From positions 42,654 to 106,653 of the forward strand of contig JAAFHZ010000002.1 in NCBI GenBank assembly GCA_013297675.1: a DNA stretch of 64,000 bases, in the 5' to 3' direction. Positions 8,666 to 18,119 of the stretch are shown here, one piece after another. Below the pieces are notes generated by a model that ran no database searches, had not been told where the DNA came from, and saw nothing but the letters and a program-made list of their open reading frames with translations. This stretch comes from Synechococcales cyanobacterium bin59.metabat.ball.084. GTDB lineage: Bacteria; Cyanobacteriota; Cyanobacteriia; Cyanobacteriales; Chamaesiphonaceae. The position numbers were made by a program, and so were the translations under genes. Each line of letters begins with the position of its first letter. The stretch's first letter is position 1.

Positions 8666-9874
8666 ATGAACGATATCAATAATCCAGTGACTCCGATTAG
8701 ATTGAATGTGGGAAATGGCGGAGCTGGTGTCGAAACGCCTTTGATGCGATCGATCACCATGGGCACCGCTGCCGAAGTCCAGCAAGAACTTGCCGCTCAA
8801 CCAAACCTATCTGCCCGCGATCGAGATGGTTGTACGCCTTGGTTGCTGAGTATCTATACCGGAGATATCGAAAAAGCTGAGATGCTGTGGGCAGCAGCGA
8901 TCGATCCCACCGATCAGGGAAATGATGGCAAAACGGCTTTAATGCTGGCGATCGAAAGTGGCAATCTGGCGATGTTACAGTGGCTGCTGGCGAAAGGGTT
9001 TGATGTGGCGGAGGTCGATGACTCAGGAGAAACGGCCTTGATGTTTGCGATTCGGCGAGATGCGGTGGATTTTGTGGCGCTATTGTTGCAGGCTGGAGCC
9101 AAGCCAGATCAGAGCAGTATTTCCTGGGCAAAAAGTGTTGCGGTTGCGCGGATGTTGGCGGCTGCGGGAGCAGATTTTAATTGTGTCAGTCAACATGTGC
9201 GGCGGTTGTTGACTAATGCTTCTACAGATGTGAACCAAGTTTCATTGGAGCAGTATCGATCGGGCAAGCGTCAGCGTTTTGGTTTAACGAATCCCGAGTT
9301 GATGTCGGTGGATTTTTGGCGATCGATGGTTTGCAGCCGAAAGCCAGCCAGTGAAGCCAGAGCTGAGTTTAATGATTCAGAATATTTTGGTGATCCAATT
9401 TGGTCTTTTGATCGATCGGGCCAAAGCCTAACAGAGTTACTAGATGGTCGCATTATCGAAATTGGTGGTCAGCAAGATGGCAACTACGACCCAGATTTTT
9501 GTATTTACAATGACGTGGTAGTGCATGATGGCCAGGGCAATTTTCAGATATTTGGCTATCCCCGAGCAGTCTTTCCACCCACCGATTTTCATACGGCTAC
9601 TTTGGTTGGTGATTATATTTATATCATCGGCAGGCTGGGCTACTACCAAGGTCGCAACTATCAGCAAACTCCGGTTTATCGATTGGACTGTCACAATTAT
9701 CAAATAGAGTCGGTGATCACTATTAATAGTCCCGGCTGGATCTATGGACATCGGGCGGAGTATTTGGAATCAGGGGTGATTGTGATTTATGGGGGGTCGA
9801 TCGAAGATGCTAAAGCAAGCAGAAATAATTTTCTACAATATCGCCTAAATCTGCAAGATCTGAGTTGGATATAG
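8666..9874 (+). CDS. ankyrin-repeat protein with beta-propeller-like C-terminal half
   Basis: 402 residues, no signal peptide. Four ankyrin repeats cover about 20-160 (GCTPWLLSIYTGDIEKAEML, GKTALMLAIESGNLAMLQWL, GETALMFAIRRDAVDFVALL). The second half (about 210-400) is rich in aromatic residues and glycines and has kelch-like strand pairs (GRIIEIGGQQDGNYD, GDYIYIIGRLGY, GVIVIYGG). Ankyrin repeats bind proteins; the function of this protein is unknown. It lies just after the psbQ terminator, so it is likely transcribed separately. Confidence 0.75.
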   Translation: MNDINNPVTPIRLNVGNGGAGVETPLMRSITMGTAAEVQQELAAQPNLSARDRDGCTPWLLSIYTGDIEKAEMLWAAAIDPTDQGNDGKTALMLAIESGNLAMLQWLLAKGFDVAEVDDSGETALMFAIRRDAVDFVALLLQAGAKPDQSSISWAKSVAVARMLAAAGADFNCVSQHVRRLLTNASTDVNQVSLEQYRSGKRQRFGLTNPELMSVDFWRSMVCSRKPASEARAEFNDSEYFGDPIWSFDRSGQSLTELLDGRIIEIGGQQDGNYDPDFCIYNDVVVHDGQGNFQIFGYPRAVFPPTDFHTATLVGDYIYIIGRLGYYQGRNYQQTPVYRLDCHNYQIESVITINSPGWIYGHRAEYLESGVIVIYGGSIEDAKASRNNFLQYRLNLQDLSWI

Positions 9875-9893
9875 TCAATGTTCTCAGTGACCT

Positions 9894-11390
9894 TTAGATT
9901 GTTTTAGACTGCTCGATTCGTTTTGTAGGATAAATTACTTGCAACTCCAGTCTCAAAAAATCACTCACTTCTCTGCCTAACCACCAAAGTTCTTCTTGAG
10001 ATAATCCTTCACCAATTTTATACTTAGTAGATCCACAAGAAATACATAAATCCGGAGGTACTTTAGCTGCTTTTCTGCTCTCTAAAACGTCATTACCCGT
10101 ATATTCTTCAACAACATATCCAGGGTTATAGGTGACAATCAAATTTGTTTCGGAATATTTGCTATTCAATATCTGTGGTGATTTCCTTTCTAAGCAATTA
10201 AATAATTTATTCCGAGGATATCTATAAGTATACTGAGAGATGTCATTATTACCTATAACTAATTCATGATGTTGATTTATTCCTATGTCTTTAATGTCAG
10301 ATAAAACTGCGCAAATCAAAACCAAAACAGATATGCCAACAACACACAAACTCACAAAAAGGCTTATCATTACAATTATGTAAATAAATGAGCCTGGTGT
10401 TTGATGAAAAAATGCATAAAACAGTCCCAGAAATACAGCTCCGAAAAAGAGTAATGCTAAAAATGTCCCTCCAAGTTCAGAACTCAAATCTTTTGCAGGA
10501 AAAACTATTTTTAATTTATTTTGATCGCGGTATAAGTTCACCTTGCAGTTAGTGGGCTTAAGATGCAATAAATCTCCATAGCTACCATCTTCAGTTTTCA
10601 GTGACTTCTGTGAATTCATCGCTGAATTAAACCTTTTATCGAGATGAGGTTGAATCATTTTATCTAGCCATCTGCGGAATTGATTGCTAATTTCCGCCGT
10701 GAAACTAACTTGACCATTCATTTGAGGCAATTCAGCAGGATGGTTGCCTGTAACCAAATAGATCAAGGTCATACCCAAACTATATAAATCTGAGGCTGGC
10801 ACTGTTTGGCCACCGAATTGCTCCAGAGGAATATATCCATAGCTACCCACGATTGTAATAGTGCCGCCTTCTTTGCTGGCTAAAGTTTGCACTGAACCAA
10901 AATCTACTAAATATATATCACCTACACTGTGAGCAGATCGATTATTAATCAGAATATTGCTGGGTTTGATATCTCTATGAATAACTGGTGGCTGTTGCTC
11001 ATGTAGATAAGTCAAAATTGATAGCAGTCGATCGGCTATTTCCATTACTTCTGACTCTGAAAATTTTCGGCCATCTTTAATAACTGTTTCTAATGAAGGA
11101 GCATCGATATAAGTTTGTACTAAAGCAAATCCTTTGGTAGTAGGTTCTTCTACTTCAAAATATTCTAAGTATTTAGGAATAGCCGGATGATTAAGATTCC
11201 GTAGTGTAGTAGCTTCCCGCTCAAATAGCTTTAAATCATCCCACTGAAAATCAACATCGAAGCGCAGAATCTTGATAATTACTGGCTTTTGTGATTGCAA
11301 ATCTTGGGCTAAAAATGTTCTTCGCCCAGCTTTTTTGCTCAGTTGTTCACGAATTTGATAGCGATTAGCTAAAATATCATCTGGTTTCAT
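9894..11390 (-). CDS. membrane-bound Ser/Thr protein kinase
   Basis: 498 residues. Kinase domain about 10-270: the ATP-binding Lys is K40 in PVIIKILRF, the catalytic loop is HRDIKPSN at 138-145, and the metal-binding DFG is at 163-165. The Gly-rich loop is degenerate (LSKKAGRRTF). After the kinase come two or three hydrophobic segments (about 305-370), then a C-terminal domain with a CISC pair near residue 470. The kinase is likely cytoplasmic and anchored in the membrane; substrates are unknown. Converges with the ankyrin gene, with 19 bases between the stops. Confidence 0.88.
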   Translation of the reverse strand: MKPDDILANRYQIREQLSKKAGRRTFLAQDLQSQKPVIIKILRFDVDFQWDDLKLFEREATTLRNLNHPAIPKYLEYFEVEEPTTKGFALVQTYIDAPSLETVIKDGRKFSESEVMEIADRLLSILTYLHEQQPPVIHRDIKPSNILINNRSAHSVGDIYLVDFGSVQTLASKEGGTITIVGSYGYIPLEQFGGQTVPASDLYSLGMTLIYLVTGNHPAELPQMNGQVSFTAEISNQFRRWLDKMIQPHLDKRFNSAMNSQKSLKTEDGSYGDLLHLKPTNCKVNLYRDQNKLKIVFPAKDLSSELGGTFLALLFFGAVFLGLFYAFFHQTPGSFIYIIVMISLFVSLCVVGISVLVLICAVLSDIKDIGINQHHELVIGNNDISQYTYRYPRNKLFNCLERKSPQILNSKYSETNLIVTYNPGYVVEEYTGNDVLESRKAAKVPPDLCISCGSTKYKIGEGLSQEELWWLGREVSDFLRLELQVIYPTKRIEQSKTI

Positions 11391-11500
11391 GTTTGTTCCG
11401 CCCAGCTCGTCACGCTTATTATAGCAATGGGTCGGAACATGAAAAATGTGCGAACAACATTTTTCGTATCTATTAAGTTACAATTCAATCAGCAAAAATT

Positions 11501-12157
11501 ATGCCAACCATCATGGTTACAGCGATCGTCTCACCAGAAAAGCTCCAAGTGCCAGCAGGTGCTGTGATCATGATGCAGGCCACCTGGCAAGACTATCAAC
11601 AATTAATGGAACAGCGAGGCGATGGATCTAATCCTCGTATCAAATATCGTCAGGACTCAGTGCTACTCATGTCACCAATGGCTGCTCATGGTCGCGATGC
11701 CAACTTATTGGCCGATATAGCTAAAGCCCTTCTAGATTACCAAGGTCGTGAATATGACTCGTTCACACCCGTCACCATGGAACTACCCGAAGAAAGCGGC
11801 ATCGAGCCAGATTATTGCTTTTACATCGATAACTGGACAGCCGTTTCTGGTAAACAGCGCATTGACTGGCAGCAAGATCCACCACCCGATTTAGTAATTG
11901 AGGTAGATGTCACCAGCTATACAGACATCACAGATTATTTGCCTTTCAAGGTGCCCGAAATTTGGCTGTGGAAAAAACAGCAGCTCAAAATCTATCAGTT
12001 ACAGAGCGAAGAGTACATTTTGCAAGAGCGCAGCCGTTTTGCCCCTTCGATCAATCTAGCGGCAGTGATGGAAACTGCGGTGCAAGAGACTTATGATCGA
12101 AACTCCAGTTTCGCCATCCGCAATCTTCAAAGGCGTTTGATGACTGGAATGATATGA
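11501..12157 (+). CDS. Uma2-family (DUF820) PD-(D/E)XK endonuclease-like protein
   Basis: 218 residues. Family features are MSPMAAHGRDANLL early on, ESGIEPDYCFYI, and the core PPPDLVIEVDVTSYTD, followed by YLPFKVPEIWLWKKQQLKIYQL. The conserved EPD and LVIEVD acidic residues form the predicted nuclease site. These proteins are amplified in cyanobacteria and their role is unsettled. Converges with a second member of the family, whose stop is 6 bases away. Confidence 0.88.
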   Translation: MPTIMVTAIVSPEKLQVPAGAVIMMQATWQDYQQLMEQRGDGSNPRIKYRQDSVLLMSPMAAHGRDANLLADIAKALLDYQGREYDSFTPVTMELPEESGIEPDYCFYIDNWTAVSGKQRIDWQQDPPPDLVIEVDVTSYTDITDYLPFKVPEIWLWKKQQLKIYQLQSEEYILQERSRFAPSINLAAVMETAVQETYDRNSSFAIRNLQRRLMTGMI

Positions 12158-12162
12158 ACCAT

Positions 12163-12963
12163 CTATTTATCAGCGGGTAATTCACCCAGTCGCTGCTGAT
12201 ACAATGCCACCTGCAATTCCAATTCCTTTACTCGTTCTGTCTCCTGATCGGCTCGTGCCGCTTCCTCTCTGGCCTTTGCGGCTGCTAGCTCAGCTCTTTG
12301 ATCTGCTTGAATGGTTAGTTCTTTTTGTTCTTCTAGAGCAATACTTTGTGCTTCTAACGCAACACTTTGTTCTTCTAGAGCAATATTTAATTCCTCCAAT
12401 GGCAACAATCTTTCACCGTTATCCAATCGATAAAAAGCAATGATCTTATTTTCCACCACCAATTGGAGTTGAAGAGATTCACTTTGATTATTGGCGATCG
12501 GAACATAAACTTGATCGCCCTGCAATCGATAGCCCCGCAGTTTTTCCGGAATCCATTCACCCCGAGGATCAAACTGCCAATACTCAGTAACACCAAGACC
12601 TTCATAGAGATTTTTCTTTTCCACATCGTCTTTAGTCTGAGTACCGGGTGAGGTCATTTCAAAGATCACAGAGGGTACTTGGCCTTCTTCCCAAATTTTA
12701 TAGTTATCTCTTCCCCCAGGGGCAACATTAAAAATCACCATCACATCTGGAGCCACCCGTAGTCGCGGAAATCCTTGGGCATAATATAAAAACTGATCAG
12801 CCAAAACGGTTGCTTGCTGTCCTTTTAAGTGATGTAGCAGCATTGCTAGGGTGGTCATGATGACATATAGATGATCGTAAGATTCAGCCAAGGGTTCTCC
12901 ATCGGAACTAGGGTAGATAATTTCGGGATGCGAAATCTGATTGATTAGTAATATGGCAGTCAT
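12163..12963 (-). CDS. Uma2-family protein with C-terminal coiled coil
   Basis: 266 residues. Uma2 domain about 20-190 (VAPDVMVIFNVAPGG, VPSVIFEMTSPGTQTKD, VTEYWQFDPRGE). The tail (about 200-260) is a heptad-rich coiled coil built from repeats of LEEQSVALEAQ and Ala/Glu/Arg-rich sequence, common in the longer cyanobacterial members. The predicted active-site acids (PDVM and FEM) are present. No link to the neighbouring accC is evident. Confidence 0.88.
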   Translation of the reverse strand: MTAILLINQISHPEIIYPSSDGEPLAESYDHLYVIMTTLAMLLHHLKGQQATVLADQFLYYAQGFPRLRVAPDVMVIFNVAPGGRDNYKIWEEGQVPSVIFEMTSPGTQTKDDVEKKNLYEGLGVTEYWQFDPRGEWIPEKLRGYRLQGDQVYVPIANNQSESLQLQLVVENKIIAFYRLDNGERLLPLEELNIALEEQSVALEAQSIALEEQKELTIQADQRAELAAAKAREEAARADQETERVKELELQVALYQQRLGELPADK

Positions 12964-13150
12964 AAAAAAGTTCTCTGCTATTAAGAATCGATCTTAGCAA
13001 ATTTGCGCAGATCGACTAAACAAGTCACAATACACAGTCCAACCTAGGCTTTCACCCTTTTCGGGTAAGATTGACCATGGGCGCGATCGCTTTGCTTACA
13101 CCTTTGGTGAGCACAACATCAGCGCCGACCAACCAGAGGCGCGAAGCATA

Positions 13151-14530
13151 ATGTCCTTTTCTAAACTTTTAATAGCCAACCGGGGCGAAATTGCCCTCCG
13201 CATCGTGCGAGCCTGTAGCGAAATGGGCATCGCCTCAGTCGCCGTGCATTCCACCGTCGATCGTCAGGCTCTCCACGTTCAACTGGCCGACGAAGCTGTT
13301 TGCATTGGCGAACCAATGAGCAGCAAAAGCTACCTAAACATCCCCAACATTATTTCCGCCGCCATCACCCGCAACGCCGGTGCCATCCATCCCGGCTATG
13401 GATTTTTAGCCGAAAACGCCCGCTTCGCGGAAATCTGTGCCGACCACCAACTTACCTTTGTTGGCCCCTCACCTTTGGCCATTCGATCGATGGGAGACAA
13501 ATCCACCGCCAAAGACACCATGAAAAAAGTCGGTGTCCCCACCATTCCTGGCAGCGAAGGACTGTTGGCTGATGCCGATGAAGCTTTGGAGTTAGCTGAT
13601 CAAATTGGTTATCCGGTAATGATCAAAGCTACCGCTGGCGGTGGTGGTCGGGGAATGCGGCTAGTCAGAGAACGCAATGATCTAATTAAGCTGTTCCATG
13701 CCGCCCAAGGCGAAGCCGAAGCGGCCTTTGGAAACGGTGGCTTATATATGGAGAAATTCGTGGAGCGGCCTCGCCATGTAGAAATCCAGATTTTGGCTGA
13801 CAATTTCGGTAACGTGGTGCATTTGGGTGAAAGAGACTGCTCCATTCAACGTCGTCACCAAAAACTCTTAGAAGAATCTCCTAGTCCAGCAGTGACTCCC
13901 GAAATCCGCGCCAAAATGGGAGTGGCCGCGATCGCCGCTGCCAAATCTATTAACTATACCGGCGCAGGCACTGTGGAATTTTTATTCGATGCCCAGGGTA
14001 ACTTTTACTTCATGGAAATGAATACCCGCATTCAGGTAGAACATCCCGTCACCGAGATGGTTACAGGCGTAGATTTAATTGCGGAGCAAATTCGGATTGC
14101 CCAAGGTTATCCTTTGTCTTTCACTCAGGATCAGGTGATGCTAAAAGGACATGCGATCGAATGTCGAATTAACGCCGAAGACCCGGCTCACAATTTCCGC
14201 CCCCATCCCGGCAAAATCAGCGGCTACTTAGCACCCGGTGGTCCGGGGGTAAGAATGGATTCGCATATTTATACTGACTACGAAATTCCGCCCTATTATG
14301 ATTCTTTAATTGGCAAATTAATTGTGTGGGGAATCGATCGACCAACAGCGATCGCCCGGATGAAGCGGGCTTTACGGGAATGTGCGATTACCGGAGTGCC
14401 CACCACGATTGATTTTCATCAGCGGGTCTTAGAAAATCCTAATTTCTTAGCCGGTGAAGTCTATACCAATTTCATTGAAGAAATGATGGGCAAGGAAGCA
14501 GGGTTGGTTGGTAAAAGTGTCACATCTTAA
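13151..14530 (+). CDS. accC: biotin carboxylase subunit of acetyl-CoA carboxylase
   Basis: 459 residues, slightly longer than the usual ~447. It carboxylates the biotin of AccB using bicarbonate and ATP, the first step of fatty acid synthesis. N-terminal domain [22 protein letters not shown]-grasp glycine loop GGGGRGMR near 166, [15 protein letters not shown], and the active-site strand [18 protein letters not shown] near 285. Starts at an ATG 3 bases after a TAA-like context. HIP1 sites lie just upstream. No accB next to it, which is usual in cyanobacteria. Confidence 0.97.
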   Translation: MSFSKLLIANRGEIALRIVRACSEMGIASVAVHSTVDRQALHVQLADEAVCIGEPMSSKSYLNIPNIISAAITRNAGAIHPGYGFLAENARFAEICADHQLTFVGPSPLAIRSMGDKSTAKDTMKKVGVPTIPGSEGLLADADEALELADQIGYPVMIKATAGGGGRGMRLVRERNDLIKLFHAAQGEAEAAFGNGGLYMEKFVERPRHVEIQILADNFGNVVHLGERDCSIQRRHQKLLEESPSPAVTPEIRAKMGVAAIAAAKSINYTGAGTVEFLFDAQGNFYFMEMNTRIQVEHPVTEMVTGVDLIAEQIRIAQGYPLSFTQDQVMLKGHAIECRINAEDPAHNFRPHPGKISGYLAPGGPGVRMDSHIYTDYEIPPYYDSLIGKLIVWGIDRPTAIARMKRALRECAITGVPTTIDFHQRVLENPNFLAGEVYTNFIEEMMGKEAGLVGKSVTS

Positions 14531-14587
14531 ACCTGTAAGTGAATCCAATAACTTGAAACATCCTAGAAATCGGGTAAAATTTAAGGT

Positions 14588-14881
14588 ATGAAATTTGAGT
14601 GGGATCAGCAAAAAAACCAGGCCAACATTGCCAATCATGAACTTGATTTTGCTGATGCTTTTAGAATCTTTTCACTACCGCTTCGGGTTTCTTTAGATGA
14701 GCGACAAAATTATGGAGAGGATCGATGGATTGGACTTGGCATGTTGGATGGACGTGTGATAGTGATAGTCTTTGCAGAACAAGATGAGCTGACAATTCGT
14801 ATAATTTCACTTCGGAAAGCTTTACCTTATGAACGAAAAATCTATGAACAGTATCTCCAAGACGAATTGGGAGAAAGTTGA
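14588..14881 (+). CDS. brnT: BrnT-type toxin (RelE-like ribonuclease)
   Basis: 97 residues. Family pattern: FEWDQQKNQANIANHELDF at the start, then DERQNYGEDRWIGLGMLDGR, VIVFAEQDELTIRIISLRKA and YERKIYEQYL. BrnT proteins are RNases that block translation and are held in check by BrnA. Encoded first, overlapping brnA by 53 bases, the usual order for this pair. It follows accC by 57 bases. Confidence 0.9.
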   Translation: MKFEWDQQKNQANIANHELDFADAFRIFSLPLRVSLDERQNYGEDRWIGLGMLDGRVIVIVFAEQDELTIRIISLRKALPYERKIYEQYLQDELGES

Positions 14882-15092
14882 TTCTCTCTCGGAAGAGGAC
14901 ATCAACACTTCAGATATTCCACCTTTAACTGAAGAGTTTTTTAGCAATTCTCGCTGGTGGAAATCGCAGGTTCCTTTGAAAGTGGTAGTTCAAGTTGATT
15001 CTGATACGCTAGCTTGGTTTCAGGCTCAGGGTGAAGATTCTGAACGCAAAATGGCTGCGGCGTTACGAATTTATGCCGCAGCTCACCAGTAA
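14829..15092 (+). CDS. brnA: BrnA-type antitoxin
   Basis: 87 residues. The N-terminal half is acidic and toxin-facing (DSLSEEDINTSDIPPLTEEF). The C-terminal half is ribbon-helix-helix-like (VPLKVVVQVDSDTLAWFQAQ) and would bind DNA to autorepress the operon. Start at 14829 or the in-frame ATG at 14844. Starts within brnT. Confidence 0.88.
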   Translation: MNEKSMNSISKTNWEKVDSLSEEDINTSDIPPLTEEFFSNSRWWKSQVPLKVVVQVDSDTLAWFQAQGEDSERKMAAALRIYAAAHQ

Positions 15093-15185
15093 AGTCTAGC
15101 TCTGGCTATAAAAAGATTTCGGATGGTCTTAAAACAAAACAAATTAGTTGTATTTTGTTTGGAAAAAACTTCTACAAGAAAAGCA

Positions 15186-15977
15186 ATGCAAAATATTTGG
15201 GTGATCTATCGGCGCGAAATTAATAGTTATGCTCGATCGCCTTTTGCTTATGCGATCGCGGGCATCTTCTGGCTAGTATACGGCCTGCTATTTTTTAGTA
15301 CCCTTTATGAAAATATTGATCAATCACGGCTGATTGATGTACGAAAAATTCAAGGTGAACAGTTGCCCAGCTTTGATATGGCCTATGTATTTTTGCAGAG
15401 CTTTGTAGGCAGCATTTTAGGTTCCACCAGCCTCTTAATTTTACCCATGCTTTCCATGGGGCTATACGCCGAAGAACGGAAACAGGGCACCTGGGAATTG
15501 TTAGTGACAGCCCCGATCGCCAATTGGCAAGTAGCAGTAGCTAAACTCAGCGGAGCCTTAACTATCTTTGCAATCATGGTCTTGCCATTTTTGGGACTAG
15601 AAGCCTACGCGGTCTATGGAGTTGTGCCACCGATTCCACCAGGGATATTGTTAATGGGGCATTTTGGTCTACTGTTACAAGCCGCCGCCATTCTATCTTT
15701 GGGCATGTTTATTTCCGCTTGCAGCAATAATTCGATCGTCGCTGCCATTCTCACCTTCTTTTTGGTTACAGCCTGGAACAACATTGATATTTTGGCCGAT
15801 CGAATTCCTGGTATTCCTAGCCAGTTTTTGGCTAACTTTTCGGTAGTTAACCACTACCATCGCCTCAGCAGTGGGGTTTTAGATTCTGGCAGTATCGCCA
15901 TTTTGATTAGCTATACTTTATTAGGAATTTACTTGACGGCTCAATCGATCGAATTCAGTCGCGGTCATCGGTCATAA
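15186..15977 (+). CDS. ABC-2 type transporter permease (GldF-like)
   Basis: 263 residues from the ATG at 15186, with about six membrane helices. Characteristic parts are the N-terminal IYRREINSYARSPFAYAIAG and the loop LYAEERKQGTWELLVTAPI, seen in GldF/NosY-like permeases. The longer frame from 15123 adds an unlikely N-terminus. The next gene follows 15 bases later and encodes the GldG-like partner. No ATPase gene is adjacent, so this half-operon must use an ATPase encoded elsewhere. Substrate unknown. Confidence 0.85.
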   Translation: MQNIWVIYRREINSYARSPFAYAIAGIFWLVYGLLFFSTLYENIDQSRLIDVRKIQGEQLPSFDMAYVFLQSFVGSILGSTSLLILPMLSMGLYAEERKQGTWELLVTAPIANWQVAVAKLSGALTIFAIMVLPFLGLEAYAVYGVVPPIPPGILLMGHFGLLLQAAAILSLGMFISACSNNSIVAAILTFFLVTAWNNIDILADRIPGIPSQFLANFSVVNHYHRLSSGVLDSGSIAILISYTLLGIYLTAQSIEFSRGHRS

Positions 15978-15992
15978 AGCCTGACCCTAATT

Positions 15993-17450
15993 ATGCAGCC
16001 AACTCTCAACTTTATCTTGAAATACCTCTACGTTCCCGGTGCCTTTTTGCTCTCCATGGGAGTAATGATCGGCTTGGTGAGTGAACAGTGGTGGCCGGTG
16101 CCGATGGTGACGATCGGGCTGGGGATTTTGGCGATCGGCAGTTGGATCGGGCTGCTGATTCATCAACAAGGCTGGTGGCAGTCGATCGATCGGCGAATGC
16201 TGTTGCAGACCATGGGGGTCTGTGGCGCTTTGTTAATTTTGAATACCCTGATTGCCAGCTACTCTTGGCGCTGGGATTTGACCGAAAATCAGCTCTTTAC
16301 CCTTTCGAGCCAGACTCAGCAAATCGTTAAATCTTTAACAGAACCCATCAAAGTATGGGTGTTTACTGAGCAAAAAAATCTGGCCAATCAAGAAGTTTTG
16401 GATGCCTATCGGCGGCTGAACCCTAAGTTTAGCTTCGAGTTTGCCAACTATGAATCAGCAACTGCCCAAAAACTTCAAGTTCAAGCCCCGGGGGAAGTGC
16501 ATTTAACTAGTGGTGATAATAAGCAAGTTTTACCCTCATTGAATCCCGGCGGCAGCATTAGTGAAGTACAGCTTACTGCTGGCATTGAGCGACTGTTAGC
16601 TGGACGCAGACCCCTGTACTGGTTACAAGGACATGGAGAACCTGATTCGCAAACCTTTACCCAGACGGCGAAGCTATTGAGTGAGCGGAACTATTTAATT
16701 AAGCCGCTAGTGCTAGCTCAGGCTATTCCCAAAGATGCAGCGGTGCTGGCGATCGTTGGTAGCCAACAACCTTTATTAGCCGCCGAAGTCAGTGAACTGG
16801 AGCGATACCTTACCAGCGGTGGCCGCATTTTATTACTAGTAGATGCCAAAGTACAGATTGGCTTGGATGAATTGCTCAAAAAATGGGGCATTACTTTACA
16901 AAATCGCATTGTTCATAGTCAGATCAAAAGCGCCCAGGCCGAGGTAGGAGTGGTCATTAACTACGGAGAACACCCCATTACTCAGAGCTTCGGTCAAAAT
17001 ATTTCTCTCTATCCGGCAGCACGCCCTTTAACCTGGAAAAAAGCTCCAGATCTAGAAGGACAGAGTATTTTAAACACCAACGGCGATAGTTGGTCAGCAC
17101 CTCCGGGCAATCAACGCCCCAAATTTGATCCACAGCTCGATCAGCGCGGGCCATTAACTTTAGGAGTAGCCGTCAGCTCAACCAAATCCCCAGGAAAACT
17201 GGTGGTTATCGGCAGTGCCAAATTTGTCCAGGATGGCCTGATTAGTCAATATATCAATAGCGATGTGTTACTAAACAGCTTGGGCTGGTTGGATGATCGA
17301 TCGACTTTAGCGATCCGCCCCAAAGAAATTACTAACCGACGCATTAACCCCTCTTTTTGGCAGACCCAGCTTTTGTTTTGGCTCCCGATCGGCGTTTTAC
17401 CCTTACTTAGCTTTGTTGGGGCTGGGCGGCTGTGGTGGCGACAGCGTTAG
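15993..17450 (+). CDS. GldG-like ABC transporter auxiliary protein
   Basis: 485 residues. Two membrane helices near the N-terminus (about 10-60), a third at about 72-92 followed by YSWRWDLTENQLFTLSSQT, the hallmark of the GldG family. A large extracytoplasmic domain (about 110-450) contains LYWLQGHGEPD and GGRILLLVDAKVQIGLDEL. A final helix near 460 precedes a basic end. Forms an operon with the permease upstream. The 3' end overlaps the opposite-strand gene at 17403 by 48 bases. Confidence 0.85.
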   Translation: MQPTLNFILKYLYVPGAFLLSMGVMIGLVSEQWWPVPMVTIGLGILAIGSWIGLLIHQQGWWQSIDRRMLLQTMGVCGALLILNTLIASYSWRWDLTENQLFTLSSQTQQIVKSLTEPIKVWVFTEQKNLANQEVLDAYRRLNPKFSFEFANYESATAQKLQVQAPGEVHLTSGDNKQVLPSLNPGGSISEVQLTAGIERLLAGRRPLYWLQGHGEPDSQTFTQTAKLLSERNYLIKPLVLAQAIPKDAAVLAIVGSQQPLLAAEVSELERYLTSGGRILLLVDAKVQIGLDELLKKWGITLQNRIVHSQIKSAQAEVGVVINYGEHPITQSFGQNISLYPAARPLTWKKAPDLEGQSILNTNGDSWSAPPGNQRPKFDPQLDQRGPLTLGVAVSSTKSPGKLVVIGSAKFVQDGLISQYINSDVLLNSLGWLDDRSTLAIRPKEITNRRINPSFWQTQLLFWLPIGVLPLLSFVGAGRLWWRQR

Positions 17451-17852
17451 CTTTGCCAGACGTTGGCGCAGGTCGTTAGTTCTGGTTGCTACTGCTCCAG
17501 CCGCTCGGGGTAAAGGCACTTGAGTATTTGGCCAAGTAGGCAGATCCTGACAGGTACAGGATTGATTTTGAGGCAAACCGACAGCCGGTAAAGGAATCGG
17601 CATCGTGCAGCGAGCGCAGTCCACCACATCCCAGCGATCGGTCAAGAGTTCGGCAATGGTTTGGTCGGTGCCTTCTAAGTAAGCTTGAGGTTGATCAACG
17701 GTTCTTTGCCAGCAATCTTCAAACTCGATCGTGTAAGTGTTACCCTGCAACACTTTTTGGGTAAAAATACTCTCTCGATCGGGCACTCTTACCTTTTTAC
17801 CCAATTGAAACCAATGTGCGAGATATTGCCGAACTTCCTGAGTTGAAGCCAT
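17403..17852 (-). CDS. conserved hypothetical protein with Cys pairs
   Basis: 149 residues. The folded part is about 1-95: EVRQYLAHWFQLGKKV, then VVDCARCTMPIPLP with one CxxC and SCTCQD with a second Cys pair, suggesting a metal or redox site. The C-terminal tail is Pro/Ala-rich. I recognise the general type from cyanobacteria but not the function. It converges on the GldG-like gene and its last 48 bases overlap that gene's end. Confidence 0.65.
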   Translation of the reverse strand: MASTQEVRQYLAHWFQLGKKVRVPDRESIFTQKVLQGNTYTIEFEDCWQRTVDQPQAYLEGTDQTIAELLTDRWDVVDCARCTMPIPLPAVGLPQNQSCTCQDLPTWPNTQVPLPRAAGAVATRTNDLRQRLAKLTLSPPQPPSPNKAK

Positions 17853-18119
17853 AGGTAGTTACCTGCGAATCAGCGCAGTATCGTTTGCCTCTCCCATTAT
17901 CGCAACAATTTTTCACTGGAGGATAAACCGCCAGCTTTGTTTAACAAAGTTTACCAATTTGACACTAAGGTTTACGTATGTTTACGGAGTTAATCACTGC
18001 TGATAGATCATTAACCCCGCGTTTATCCGTAAAACTAAGGTTCCGTTTAATAAAAAGGAAATGCCACGATGTAATTGATAGGATTTTTTTCCTGTTGCAT
18101 CCATTCACCTGCCTTTTTT

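Noticed and set aside
8754..9131. 125-codon minus-strand frame within the ankyrin gene
   Set aside because: Antisense of a clear ankyrin repeat region; composition reflects the coding strand.
13050..13075. Possible terminator ACCC-TTTTC-GGGT before accC
   Set aside because: Stem of only four to five bases and no T run.
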